Assembly: GCA_964293585.1 (NCBI GenBank)
Contig: CAXYYS010000033.1
Location: 1 to 20,657 of the forward strand
Reading direction: 5' to 3'
From: JAKVKY01 sp964293585
GTDB taxonomy: Bacteria; Bacillota; Negativicutes; Acidaminococcales; Acidaminococcaceae
Length of the DNA stretch: 20,657 bases
A program made the position numbers and the translations under genes. The stretch's first letter is position 1, and each line of letters opens with the position of its first letter. This document shows, one piece after another, positions 11,918 to 20,615 of the stretch. Under the pieces are notes generated by a model, which had not been told where the DNA came from, searched no databases, and was given only the letters and a program-made list of their open reading frames with translations.

Positions 11918-13744
11918 ATGGCAGCCGGCTGTGCCGCAGGCACGATGTTAGCCACTCAGAAAGGTGGTAACGCTTTGTTAATCTCCAAGAACATGGTGGC
12001 CATCACCCACCAGGTTTTCTATAAATTATTGCCGCCCATGATCTTCTCGTCCGTATCTTCGCAGATTGCCTGCATGCTGATCGATTTTATCCTGATCTCC
12101 ACCTACTGCGGTGCCGACGGGTTAACGGTACTGGCGCTTTTTTTGCCTTTCACCTATTTATGGGACTTGTTCGACGATGCTTTCAGCACCGGCGGTACTA
12201 CTTTGTTTGCCATGGCCAAAGGCGCCCGGGATCGGGAGCGCCAGCAGGATGTGATTTCTCAGAGCCTGACGTTTTTGCTGCTGCTGTGCGGCGTGCTGGG
12301 TACAGTATGCTTTTTCCTGGCACCGTTTCTGGTCAGCCGCCTGGGATTACCGGAGGCGGTGACGGCGGCGGCCCGGGATTATGGACGCTGGTTCGGATTC
12401 GCTATGGGCGCCAACGCCTTCTGCAACGTTATCCGCAATTTTGTGAACAGTGACAGCGGCCCCCGGCATGCTACCGTGGCAGCCGTGGTCAAGATCAGCC
12501 TGACGATTGTTTTAGAAGTGTTCTTTTTAGGCAAGCTGCAGCTGGGCGTGGTGGGTACCATGTTTGCCCTGGGGCTGGCAGGGGCCGGTTCTGCTGTGGT
12601 CTGCGGCCTGCATTTTTACGGTCAGCGGCAGTATTTTCAGCTGTGCTTTTCCCATTTGTCCCTCAAAGACTTGCAGACTATTTTCCAGCTGGCCTACAGC
12701 AAGATCATAGAAAATTTAGGCCTGGCCGCCGTAGGTACGGTGTTCAACTATTTATTGCTGCGCAACTTTGGCAGCATGGCCCTGGTCATTCAGGGTGCGC
12801 TGCTGACGATTTATTCCGTGGTGAGCAGCGCCAGCGTGCCGGTGACTAACGCCGGCAACCAGCTGGTGGGCCTCTACCGTAGCGAGGACGACGCAGGTGG
12901 TATCTTGATTGCGGTGCGTTATGTGCTGCAGGTCAACTTCGCCATCGGTATCATCCTGACGGTGCTGATGGAACTTTTTCCGCTGGAGACGGCTTCAATA
13001 CTGGCTTTGGATCTGCCCGGGGATGACCGGGACTGGATTTATGCCTTGCGTTTCTTTGCCCTCTCCCTGGTCTTTGCCTTTTGCAACCTGTCGTTGCTCA
13101 GTTATTACCAAACCATGGGCCGGGCCAGGATGGCGCTGTTTTTATCCTTGCTTCGCTCAGTGGCGGCGCCGCTTGTGTGCGGCGGGCTGCTGCTCTTTTT
13201 TCATTCTCAGGATTTATTCTGGCTCTACTATCTGCTGGCCGAGCTTTTAACCCTGGGCGCCATCTACCTGACGGTACGGGTAACGGCCCGGAAGGAAGAA
13301 AACCCGACGCTGCTGCTTTTGGACGACACCACGGGCAAGGACGTACTCAGCCACGACTTTTTAATGAACGGTTCCCAGCACCGGGCCCGGATCCTTATCG
13401 AGATTGCCAAACTGTTTTTTAAAAAGTATTTTTCCCGGGACGAATACGGCGTTTATAAACTAAAAGCGGCCATGCGGCTTTTGTACGAATACACAATCCG
13501 GCGCAGCACGGAAGCACGACCGGTGACGTATGTGCGGCTGGAACTTTTGGAACACAGGCATTTAATTATCTCCGCCCGTTGGGTAGGAGAGATTACCTTT
13601 TTACAGGAAATCCAGGCCGAGGTGGAAATTAAAGCCATGCGCCAGCTGGCAGATAAGGTTACCGCAGACCGGTCCTATGGGTTTAACTATCTGGGTCTGC
13701 ACTTTTACAAGGAGCGGGAAGGAATACCGCCGACAGGCGTGTAA
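11918..13744 (+). CDS. MATE-family efflux protein with extra C-terminal domain
   Basis: The protein has up to 608 residues. About residues 26-455 are a MATE-type transporter with 12 predicted helices. Typical features are the N-terminal LLPPMIFSSVSSQI segment and FCNVIRNFVNSDSGPRHATVAAVVKI, split here by natural helices. MATE proteins export drugs or metabolites using Na+ or H+. The last ~150 residues are soluble and probably cytoplasmic, with a helix-rich start (RARILIEIAKLFFKKYF) and strands around TYVRLELLE. This may be a degenerate HATPase-like domain as seen on some clostridial MATE proteins, but no nucleotide-binding motif is visible. ATG 11918 lacks a ribosome-binding site; TTG 11975, 7 nt after AAAGGTGG, would give a more typical N-terminus and may be the true start. 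Confidence 0.82.
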   Translation: MAAGCAAGTMLATQKGGNALLISKNMVAITHQVFYKLLPPMIFSSVSSQIACMLIDFILISTYCGADGLTVLALFLPFTYLWDLFDDAFSTGGTTLFAMAKGARDRERQQDVISQSLTFLLLLCGVLGTVCFFLAPFLVSRLGLPEAVTAAARDYGRWFGFAMGANAFCNVIRNFVNSDSGPRHATVAAVVKISLTIVLEVFFLGKLQLGVVGTMFALGLAGAGSAVVCGLHFYGQRQYFQLCFSHLSLKDLQTIFQLAYSKIIENLGLAAVGTVFNYLLLRNFGSMALVIQGALLTIYSVVSSASVPVTNAGNQLVGLYRSEDDAGGILIAVRYVLQVNFAIGIILTVLMELFPLETASILALDLPGDDRDWIYALRFFALSLVFAFCNLSLLSYYQTMGRARMALFLSLLRSVAAPLVCGGLLLFFHSQDLFWLYYLLAELLTLGAIYLTVRVTARKEENPTLLLLDDTTGKDVLSHDFLMNGSQHRARILIEIAKLFFKKYFSRDEYGVYKLKAAMRLLYEYTIRRSTEARPVTYVRLELLEHRHLIISARWVGEITFLQEIQAEVEIKAMRQLADKVTADRSYGFNYLGLHFYKEREGIPPTGV

Positions 13745-13855
13745 ATTTTCCTGGTAATCACAGGCTTTTCTTCCACGACTAAGAGGCAAGGCGGGCCTAG
13801 GCCAGGGGTTTTCCATCTTTGTCCCAAGCATAAACCTTAACAAGAATAAATTTTA

Positions 13856-13927
13856 ATAAGAATTTCTTCTTATCCACTTGACTTTCTTAATAGAAAGCAA
13901 TATTATTAAGGTGTTCTTAATAATATT
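13856..13927 (+). promoter_or_regulatory. cbiK promoter with three inverted repeats
   Basis: TTGACT (13878-13883), a 17-nt spacer and TATTAT (13901-13906) form a strong promoter. Three dyads sit on it: ATAAGAA/TTCTTAT (13856-13873) upstream of -35, CTTTC/GAAAG (13882-13897) in the spacer, and a perfect 12-bp AATATTATTAAG/CTTAATAATATT (13899-13927) over the -10 and start point. Such stacking suggests tight repression. No cobalamin riboswitch is present. Confidence 0.65.
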
Positions 13928-13945
13928 TTAGAAGGAGTGACTAAG

Positions 13946-14965
13946 ATGAATTTGAAATTTAGAAAAATGATTGTGCTCTCACTGTGTCTGGCCAGCCTGA
14001 CCGGTTTTGCTTCTATCGCTAGTGCAGGTTACACCCTGAACCCCGAGGTTAAGGATGCTACCCCGGCTTTAAAACAAGCCGCTCAAATTGGCGTACGCAG
14101 ATACATGAACCACCAATACATGGGCCAAGCCAACAAGGACGCCATCATGGTTATGAGCTTTGGCACCACCTTTAAGGATAGCCGGGAAAAGACCATTGAC
14201 GCTACGGTAGCAGCTATTCAGGCTGCTCATCCTAATGTTAAGGTAGTCAAGGCTTTCACCAGCCACATTATCGTGGACAGGATCAAGGCTAAAGAAGGTC
14301 TGACCATTCCTACTCCGGAACAAGCTATGGCTCAGCTCAAGGCTGAAGGTTACAATCGTGTAGCCATCACTTCCCTGGACCTGTTCCCCGGCATGGAATA
14401 TGCTTATGATACCGCCGTTTTCGATCTGTACAAGAAAGATTTTAAGAAGATGACCTGCGGCGTGCCCATCATGTACTGGATGGGTCAGGAAGACCAGCGC
14501 GATGACGTGGCAGAATTTGCCAAGGCAGTCAGCACCCAGTTCAAGAAACCGGGCAAGAGCGAAGCCGTTCTGTTGATGGCGCATGGTACTCCGCATCCGT
14601 CTAACGCTTACTATTCCGTACTGCAAAACCGTCTGGATGCCGCTAAGCTGGGCAATGTGTTCGTATACACCGTAGAAGGCTGGCCGCATCTGAGCGATGT
14701 TATCCCGCAACTGAAAGCTAAGGGTGTGAAGACTGTAACCCTGATGCCGATCATGATGGTTGCCGGTGACCATGCTAACAACGATATGGCCGGCGCTGAG
14801 AAGGATTCTCATAAGAGCCAGCTGGAAGCTGCAGGCTTTAAGGTTAACACTTATCTCCATGGTCTGGGCGAGAACGCCGCTGTACGCAATATGTTCGTAG
14901 AGCGCGCCAACGAAGCCTGGGATACCCTGGAAGCTAACCAGGCCCAACATCACGGCAAGAAATAA
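13946..14965 (+). CDS. cbiK: exported sirohydrochlorin cobaltochelatase CbiK
   Basis: The 339-residue enzyme has a signal peptide (hydrophobic 9-24, cleavage after ASA near 27), so it should work outside the cytoplasm, like the periplasmic CbiK of Desulfovibrio. The chelatase signatures are MSFGTTFKDSREKT (70-83), LLMAHGTPHPSNAYY (209-223), YTVEGWP (241-247) and MPIMMVAGDHANNDMAG (267-283). H213, E244 and H276 are the expected metal-binding and catalytic residues. In anaerobic cobalamin synthesis CbiK inserts Co2+ into sirohydrochlorin; an exported form may instead handle metal or heme, which is inference. GAAGGAG lies 8 nt before ATG 13946; the GTG at 13937 overlaps that site. Codon use is strongly biased, which hints at high expression. 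It stands alone, with a terminator after it. Confidence 0.92.
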   Translation: MNLKFRKMIVLSLCLASLTGFASIASAGYTLNPEVKDATPALKQAAQIGVRRYMNHQYMGQANKDAIMVMSFGTTFKDSREKTIDATVAAIQAAHPNVKVVKAFTSHIIVDRIKAKEGLTIPTPEQAMAQLKAEGYNRVAITSLDLFPGMEYAYDTAVFDLYKKDFKKMTCGVPIMYWMGQEDQRDDVAEFAKAVSTQFKKPGKSEAVLLMAHGTPHPSNAYYSVLQNRLDAAKLGNVFVYTVEGWPHLSDVIPQLKAKGVKTVTLMPIMMVAGDHANNDMAGAEKDSHKSQLEAAGFKVNTYLHGLGENAAVRNMFVERANEAWDTLEANQAQHHGKK

Positions 14966-14994
14966 GTTGTAACAACTAAAAACTGGACATAATT

Positions 14995-15031
14995 AAATCC
15001 CGGCCGGAATATTTTCCAGCCGGGATTTTTT
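14995..15031 (+). terminator. rho-independent terminator of cbiK
   Basis: AAATCCCGGC (14995-15004) pairs perfectly with GCCGGGATTT (15019-15028), followed by TTT. The convergent kinase gene ends at 15053, so the hairpin may also stop its transcript. Confidence 0.88.
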
Positions 15032-15052
15032 GGTGGTTAGCTAGTGCCGGGA

Positions 15053-17848
15053 TTAAGATAAATACTGGGCCAGGGTAGCATAGAGGGCCTGGGAGTCAAT
15101 CGGTTTTGCTACGTGATCGTTCATGCCGGCCGCCTTGCTTTTCGCCACTGCGTCGGCAAATACGTCCGCCGTCATGGCAATGATGGGCAGTTGGGCCACA
15201 TCCGGACGTTCCAGGGCCCGCAGTTTTGTCGCGGTCTGGTAGCCATCCAGGATAGGCATCTGGATGTCCAGCAGGATCACATCGTAGGTACCAGGGGCGG
15301 CGGCGGTAAATTTATCCAGCGCTGCCTGTCCATTCCGGACGGCGTCTACATGCAGGTTAAACCCACGCAGGATCCGGGTGGCAATCTCGGTGTTGATGAC
15401 ATTGTCTTCTGCCAGCAGAATCCGGCCGTGAAGCGGCGTATTGCTCTCCGGGAGGTCTTGTGCCAGCTGTCTGGAACGGCAGCGGGCCAGTTCTTCCGGC
15501 GTAGCGGCAGGCATAGTTAATGTTACGGTGACGGTGGTGCCGCGGCCCCTTTCGCTCTGAAGCGTGATGGTACCGCCCATCAAATCTATCAGTTTCTTGA
15601 CAATGGAAAGTCCCAGACCGGTACCCGTGGTAGCTTTAGACCGTCCGGGATTGTCGTGTTCCTGGGTAAAAGGCTCGAACATGGTTTGCTGAAACTGTTT
15701 GCTCATGCCGATGCCGGTATCCTGAATCGTAAAGCTGCAGGCAATCCTGCCATCCGGTAAGGCATCGCTGGCGGAAGTATAGGTGATGGTACCGCCCCGG
15801 GGTGTGTATTTGACAGCATTAGAGAGCAGATTTACCGTAATCTGGTCAAAACGGACCCGGTCCACGATAATGCCTTTGCCGTGAGCATGGTGGCCCTCAT
15901 GTATCACAAGCTTCTGTCCCTTCTGGTTACACAAGGGCGTAAAAATATTGCGCAACCCCTGCATATATTCGTCAAAAGGATACGGTTCCGGGTGCAGTTC
16001 AATCTTGCCGCTTTCGGCCTTGGAAATATCCAGAACATCGTTTAACAGGGACAGCAGATAGTGGGACGACTGGCTCACCTTATTAAGCTCTGCCAGGGCC
16101 TTGTCCTTGTCGGCGATGTCTTCTTTGGCAAATTTCAGCATGCCGATGATACCGTTTAAAGGCGTGCGGATATCATGGCTGATGCGGGAGATAAATTCTG
16201 ATTTAGCCAGGTTGGCGGTTTCGGCTTCATGTTTGGCCTTTTTCAGGGCGATGAACTGTTCCTGCTCCCGGGCATAGGCATCCGTCACGTCAGAACGGAT
16301 CATAAGGATGTCGCCGTCCGGTTGTTCCAGCCAGGTGTAAAGCAGCTGGATGCAGAAGACTTTTCCTTCCGTGTGTCTGATGTAAGTTACCTTATGCAGA
16401 TTGTTTTTGTGCAAACCTTCTATGATGGCAGGCAAGGCTACCAGAGCGTCGTAATCCCATTGTTCGCCGGCAGCAGTTATTAAGCTCCGGACGTAGGCAC
16501 AGCACTGTTCGTAGTCCAGGAGTTCGCCAATCTTGGCAGGATAGATGGCAGGCTTCAGGCTCCGGAACTCAAAAGTTTTGGTGGTGGGATGAATGATACC
16601 GATGTAATCGAAGCTGACATCCAGGAGTTTTTTCATGAGGAATTCATCCCGTTTGCGGCCATCAATATCAAAAGAGTAGGTGAATGCTTCTATATCGTCG
16701 GTGTAAGGATTCTTGACCAAATCCAGGAAACCTTCCCGCCAGTGACGCATGCCGTTTTCATAGACCACGGGATATTCCAGGGAAATCTTTTCAACGCCTT
16801 TGTTAAAATTTTTTAGTAATAACTTACGGTCAAAGCGGCGGTAAAATTCGGCCCGTACATCTTCGTCCGCGATTAGCTTGGCAAAGTCGGCAAAATAACC
16901 ATCCACCGTCCCGGAATTTTGCAGTTCCAGCACCGATTTAATCTGGCTGCTGCCCCGTTTACCGTTGTCGCAGCGGTTCTGGGTCAGGTTCAGGTGGAAG
17001 GAACCGTAGGATTTGGGATCGTTAATCTGTTTGTAGGCCCGGGCAAATTTATCTTCGGCCATTTTTTGGTCGGTGATATTCTGCCCAAAGCCATAGATGG
17101 TCAGCAGCTGTCCGTTTTTGTCCTGAATGCGGCGCAGGGCCATGTGTTCGTACTGTTGCTCTTTCTGGCTGGGCAGTTTAAAACGGATGACGCATTCCGC
17201 CGCCGGTTCCCCGGCATCAATAGCACGGTAAGTTTCCAGGAAGGCTTGGCGGTCCTGGGCATCCACGTAAACGGCAATAGATTCAGGGAAATTTTTAATT
17301 ACGGCCGGTATTCCTAGTTTTTGGCAAATCAGGCCGGTGTAACCGCTTTGCAGCATATGGACACAATGTTTTTCCGAATCGTAGGTCCAGATGATTAACT
17401 TGGAAAGCTGGGCGGCATCATCATAAATCTGGCGCACCTTGACCAGTTCTTGTTCTGAAGCTTTCTGCCCGTCCATGTCCAGGAAAGAAGCATAATAATA
17501 CTGTGCTCCGTCCTGTGCATACGCCGGCCGGAACTGGTTGTTGACCCAGTACAGGTTGCCGTCTTCGCCAACAATCCGGTATGTAACGCTGCCTTCCTTG
17601 CGGGCGCCGCTTTGGACGGCTGCAAGTTCTTCCATAAACAGATGCCGGTCACCGGCGGAAAGCCAGTCCACCGGGTTGTCGCTCTGGCGGGACCAGTATT
17701 CTTTGCTGCCGTGGTGCAGGGTATAAAAACCCGGGTTGGTATATTCCAGATGGATGCGGCCGCCGCGTTCAGAAAAGACGGCGACGCCGCCGGGAATGTT
17801 ATTAAGGATATCCTTCAGGGTAGAGTGTGGGTTTACAGGCATAGGCAT
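15053..17848 (-). CDS. cytoplasmic PAS hybrid histidine kinase
   Basis: The protein has 931 residues from the ATG at 17848, which lies 8 nt after GGAGG; a TTG at 17854 is too close to that site. No membrane helix or signal is present. At least three PAS-like modules precede the kinase (about 10-125, 140-262 and 400-525), with a less clear region at 280-395. HisKA has H558 in SHDIRTPLNG. The ATPase domain shows N-box NLLSNAVKYT (673-682), DTGIGM (710-715) and GTGLGLS (742-748). The C-terminal receiver has E814/D815, D861 as the phosphorylation site (LLDIQMP), T893 and K915. It senses an unknown cytoplasmic signal; no partner HPt or regulator is adjacent. The core resembles the kinase at 19119. 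Confidence 0.92.
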   Translation of the reverse strand: MPMPVNPHSTLKDILNNIPGGVAVFSERGGRIHLEYTNPGFYTLHHGSKEYWSRQSDNPVDWLSAGDRHLFMEELAAVQSGARKEGSVTYRIVGEDGNLYWVNNQFRPAYAQDGAQYYYASFLDMDGQKASEQELVKVRQIYDDAAQLSKLIIWTYDSEKHCVHMLQSGYTGLICQKLGIPAVIKNFPESIAVYVDAQDRQAFLETYRAIDAGEPAAECVIRFKLPSQKEQQYEHMALRRIQDKNGQLLTIYGFGQNITDQKMAEDKFARAYKQINDPKSYGSFHLNLTQNRCDNGKRGSSQIKSVLELQNSGTVDGYFADFAKLIADEDVRAEFYRRFDRKLLLKNFNKGVEKISLEYPVVYENGMRHWREGFLDLVKNPYTDDIEAFTYSFDIDGRKRDEFLMKKLLDVSFDYIGIIHPTTKTFEFRSLKPAIYPAKIGELLDYEQCCAYVRSLITAAGEQWDYDALVALPAIIEGLHKNNLHKVTYIRHTEGKVFCIQLLYTWLEQPDGDILMIRSDVTDAYAREQEQFIALKKAKHEAETANLAKSEFISRISHDIRTPLNGIIGMLKFAKEDIADKDKALAELNKVSQSSHYLLSLLNDVLDISKAESGKIELHPEPYPFDEYMQGLRNIFTPLCNQKGQKLVIHEGHHAHGKGIIVDRVRFDQITVNLLSNAVKYTPRGGTITYTSASDALPDGRIACSFTIQDTGIGMSKQFQQTMFEPFTQEHDNPGRSKATTGTGLGLSIVKKLIDLMGGTITLQSERGRGTTVTVTLTMPAATPEELARCRSRQLAQDLPESNTPLHGRILLAEDNVINTEIATRILRGFNLHVDAVRNGQAALDKFTAAAPGTYDVILLDIQMPILDGYQTATKLRALERPDVAQLPIIAMTADVFADAVAKSKAAGMNDHVAKPIDSQALYATLAQYLS

Positions 17849-17923
17849 ACTCAATACCTCCGTTTCAGGACATAATGAAGTCCGGGGAAACTAGCAGGAG
17901 TAAATTAGCATTATTTATAAAAA

Positions 17924-17932
17924 ATTATACCA
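17924..17932 (-). promoter_or_regulatory. extended -10 promoter of hybrid kinase
   Basis: On the minus strand TGG plus TATAAT (complement of 17924-17929) is 75 nt before the kinase ATG. It diverges from the promoter at 18013. Confidence 0.6.
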
Positions 17933-18012
17933 CTAAAACTGGCGAGCGCAAAATATCATTTTCTTTGCCGGGCGCCGGACGATAAACAAGGCTTTAGTCC
18001 GGGCGCATCTTG

Positions 18013-18021
18013 TGGTATAAT
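18013..18021 (+). promoter_or_regulatory. extended -10 promoter of EamA permease
   Basis: TGG plus TATAAT (18016-18021), inside TGTGGTATAAT, is 36 nt before the ATG at 18057. Confidence 0.65.
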
Positions 18022-18056
18022 TCATAAATACACAGCTTAAGGAAGGGTTTACACTG

Positions 18057-18938
18057 ATGAAATATCGTTTATTGTTATTATTGACCGCCCTGATCTGGGG
18101 CGCGGCGTTCGTGGCACAGCGGGTCAGCAACGCTACCATGGGCCCATTTGCTTTTAATGCTACCCGCTATGCCTTGGGCACCCTATCCGTACTGCCACTG
18201 GTCTTGTGGCAGCGGGAAACGGCTTTGCGGCCGCAGGCGCCAGCCTGGCTGACCTTACCCCGGGCCTGCTTTTTTCTGGGCCTGGTCCTGTTTGCCGGCA
18301 CCACTTTCCAGCAGGTAGGCATGATTTACACTACCGCGGGCAAAGCCGGTTTTATCACGGCATTGTACATCGTGGCGGTGCCGCTGCTGGGATTTTTTAT
18401 CGGCCAGCCTTTCCGGCTCTTGCATCTGGTAGGTCTGGGACTGGCCATGCTCGGCCTCTATCTGCTGGCCTTTCAGTCCGGGGCGCCCTTAAATTTTGGC
18501 GACCTGCTGGAATTATGCGGCGTTCTTTTCTGGGGTTTTTCCATCCTGGGCATCAGCGCCTTTGTTAAATATTATGCCAGCATCGTGCTGGCTTTTGGCC
18601 AGCTGGCAGTCTGCACACTGCTCAATTTTGCCGCCATGTTCGTGACCGGCGAGAGCCTGACCACCGCTATGATCATGCAGACCCTGCTTCCCATCCTGTA
18701 CGCAGGTATCATGAGCAGCGGCGTGGCGTACACTCTGCAGGTGTTCGGCCAGGCCAAGGTACCGCCAACGGAAGCATCTTTATTGCTCAGCATGGAGATG
18801 GTCTTTGGCGCCCTGTCCGGTTACCTGCTGTTAGGCGAGACCATGAATACCCGGGAACTTTTAGGCTGCGCCCTGATGGCCTGCGGTATCTTTGCGGCGC
18901 AAATTCCCAGCCGCATCTTGTGGCAGCGGCAAACGTGA
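18057..18938 (+). CDS. EamA/DMT-family permease
   Basis: The 293-residue protein is made of two EamA repeats with about ten transmembrane helices. Typical traits are the first helix LLLLLTALIWGAAFVAQR, FNATRYALGTLSVLPL, the TTAGKAGFITALYIVAVPLLG loop and helix (split here at G and F), and, in the second repeat, SSGVAYTLQVFGQ followed by PPTEASLLLSMEMVFGAL and LLLGETM. DMT permeases export amino acids, sugars or other small metabolites; the substrate cannot be read from sequence. AAGGAAGG (18039-18046) lies 10 nt before the ATG. It is transcribed alone and divergently from the hybrid kinase. An AT-rich inverted repeat (18941-18958) follows the stop, but it lacks a GC stem. Confidence 0.9.
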   Translation: MKYRLLLLLTALIWGAAFVAQRVSNATMGPFAFNATRYALGTLSVLPLVLWQRETALRPQAPAWLTLPRACFFLGLVLFAGTTFQQVGMIYTTAGKAGFITALYIVAVPLLGFFIGQPFRLLHLVGLGLAMLGLYLLAFQSGAPLNFGDLLELCGVLFWGFSILGISAFVKYYASIVLAFGQLAVCTLLNFAAMFVTGESLTTAMIMQTLLPILYAGIMSSGVAYTLQVFGQAKVPPTEASLLLSMEMVFGALSGYLLLGETMNTRELLGCALMACGIFAAQIPSRILWQRQT

Positions 18939-18946
18939 CAAATTAT

Positions 18947-18976
18947 TTTACAATAATTATTCCGCTGTGGTATAAT
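18947..18976 (+). promoter_or_regulatory. promoter of second hybrid kinase
   Basis: TTTACA (18947-18952), an 18-nt spacer and TATAAT (18971-18976), preceded by TGG, combine -35 and extended -10 elements. The predicted leader before the GTG at 19119 is about 135 nt, long for this window. It contains no hairpin or riboswitch that I recognise. Confidence 0.6.
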
Positions 18977-19118
18977 AATGATGAAAAAAATATTATTTTT
19001 ATACACAATTTGCCATTTTATAGTCTGATGTTCTGACCGGCCTTGTAATTATCATGGCCTGACGACGAACTGCCTGGTCCGGAAAAACCCTGGAATATGA
19101 AATGCAGGAGGCGTGGCT

Positions 19119-20615
19119 GTGGACGAAAAACAAAGACTGCTGGAACAAGAGGAAGAAATCAAGGATTTACTGGCGGCGGTGCCCGGCGGTATTTTTAAGT
19201 ACGAAGCCAAACGCCGGGGGCAGTTTACTTTTGTCAGCGCTCAGTTGTTACGGTTGTTAGGCTATACGGAAGCGGAATTCCGGAAGAAATTTAATAATTG
19301 CTTTGACGACATGGTCTATAAGGAAGACCGGGAAAAGGTTTTACAATCCATTGACGACCAGATCCAGAACGGGGAGTTCGACACCTGCGAGTACCGGATT
19401 GAGACCAAGAGCGGTTTTTTGAGATGGTTCTACGATGTGGGCCACCAGGTTACGGACGAGAACGGCAAGAAATGGTTCTACGTGGTGGTGGTGGATATTG
19501 ACGACCGCAAGCGGCTGCGGGAAGAACGGGAAATAAAGAAACAACTGGAAGCCCAGCTGCTGGCAGCAAGGGAAGCCAACCGGGCCAAGTCTTTGTTCCT
19601 GTCTGACGTGAGCCACGATATGCGTACGCCCTTAAACGGCATCATCGGGTTTACGGAACTGGCCCTGGGGGAAGGGGACGCCGCCAGGAAACAGGAATAT
19701 TTGCGTAAGATTAAGTCTTCCAGCCAGGCGCTGTTGAACCTGGTACAGGATACGCTGGATTTGAGCAAGATAGAGGCAGGTACTTATGCCCTGCGTCCGG
19801 CGCCGGTCAGCTGCAACGAGATCGTGGAGGCCATCACTACGGCCATCATGCCCATGGCAGAGGCCAAACAGATTACATTTACGGTGGAAAACAGCAAGGC
19901 TGTGCTGGCGGATATTAACACGGATGCCGCCCGGGTGCAGGAGATTATCCTGAACCTGCTGACCAACGCGGTTAAGTTCACGCCCCGGGGCGGGCATGTG
20001 GAACTGATTATCGAGTGCCTGAAAGCCACACCGGAGTATATTTACGATAAAATCAGCGTGCGGGACAACGGCCGGGGTATCAGCCCTGAGTTTTTGCCGC
20101 ATGTTTTTGAAGCTTTTTCCCAGGAGCGGGAATGGGACGAGGAAAATACCACCGGGTCCGGTCTGGGATTATCCATCGTCAAAAAACTGGTAGAACTGCT
20201 TAAGGGACGCATTGAAGTGACCAGTACACCCGGTAAGGGCAGTACCTTTACCCTGTACCTGGATTTTGCCCGGGTGGGCAACTATCAGAAGAAGGCGGAG
20301 CAGTCAGCCCCGGTGGCAGGTAATCTGCCGGGTAAGCGTATCCTCGTGTGCGAGGATAATGCTATTAATGCCGAGATTGTCACAAAGCTGTTGGAGCATC
20401 AGAAGATGCAGGTGGTGCACGCTAAAAACGGCAAGGAAGGGCTGGAGATCTTCCAGGCTTCCGAACCCGGATATTTTAACGCCATCCTGATGGATGTGCG
20501 CATGCCGGTATTAGATGGGATTGCGGCTTCCAAGTCTATCCGCCGTCTGTCCCGTCAAGATGCAGAGATGGTGCCTATCATTGCCCTGAGTGCCAATGCG
20601 TATGGTCAATTGTAG
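19119..20615 (+). CDS. PAS hybrid histidine kinase, receiver cut short
   Basis: The protein has 498 residues from GTG 19119, 7 nt after AGGAGG; the GTG at 19113 is only 1 nt away. It has one PAS domain (about 18-130), a short coiled linker, HisKA with H166 in SHDMRTPLNG, and a complete ATPase domain: NLLTNAVKFT (279-288), DNGRGIS (316-322) and GSGLGLS (346-352). The receiver has E412/D413 and the phospho-acceptor D459 (LMDVRMP). It stops at ALSANAYGQL, just after the position of the conserved Thr/Ser (S491). The last helix and the KP lysine are therefore missing, about 35 residues short of its neighbour. A frameshift, an insertion or an assembly junction near 20604 is likely. No membrane segment is present. 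Confidence 0.88.
   Translation: MDEKQRLLEQEEEIKDLLAAVPGGIFKYEAKRRGQFTFVSAQLLRLLGYTEAEFRKKFNNCFDDMVYKEDREKVLQSIDDQIQNGEFDTCEYRIETKSGFLRWFYDVGHQVTDENGKKWFYVVVVDIDDRKRLREEREIKKQLEAQLLAAREANRAKSLFLSDVSHDMRTPLNGIIGFTELALGEGDAARKQEYLRKIKSSSQALLNLVQDTLDLSKIEAGTYALRPAPVSCNEIVEAITTAIMPMAEAKQITFTVENSKAVLADINTDAARVQEIILNLLTNAVKFTPRGGHVELIIECLKATPEYIYDKISVRDNGRGISPEFLPHVFEAFSQEREWDEENTTGSGLGLSIVKKLVELLKGRIEVTSTPGKGSTFTLYLDFARVGNYQKKAEQSAPVAGNLPGKRILVCEDNAINAEIVTKLLEHQKMQVVHAKNGKEGLEIFQASEPGYFNAILMDVRMPVLDGIAASKSIRRLSRQDAEMVPIIALSANAYGQL

Noticed and set aside
13601..13843. 80-codon minus-strand frame over the MATE gene end
   Set aside because: It is mostly antisense to the transporter, with no RBS; the downstream part only contains a GGCCTAGGCC palindrome.
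13745..13945. Cobalamin riboswitch upstream of cbiK
   Set aside because: The region is AT-rich with simple dyads and lacks the conserved B12-box; it is too short for that RNA fold.
14069..14953. 294-codon open frame antisense to cbiK
   Set aside because: It lies wholly inside a well-supported chelatase gene with strong codon bias and shows no RBS or family motif.
18981..19028. 15-codon frame beginning MKKILFLYT
   Set aside because: It begins at or before the predicted transcription start, has no RBS and is too short to support.
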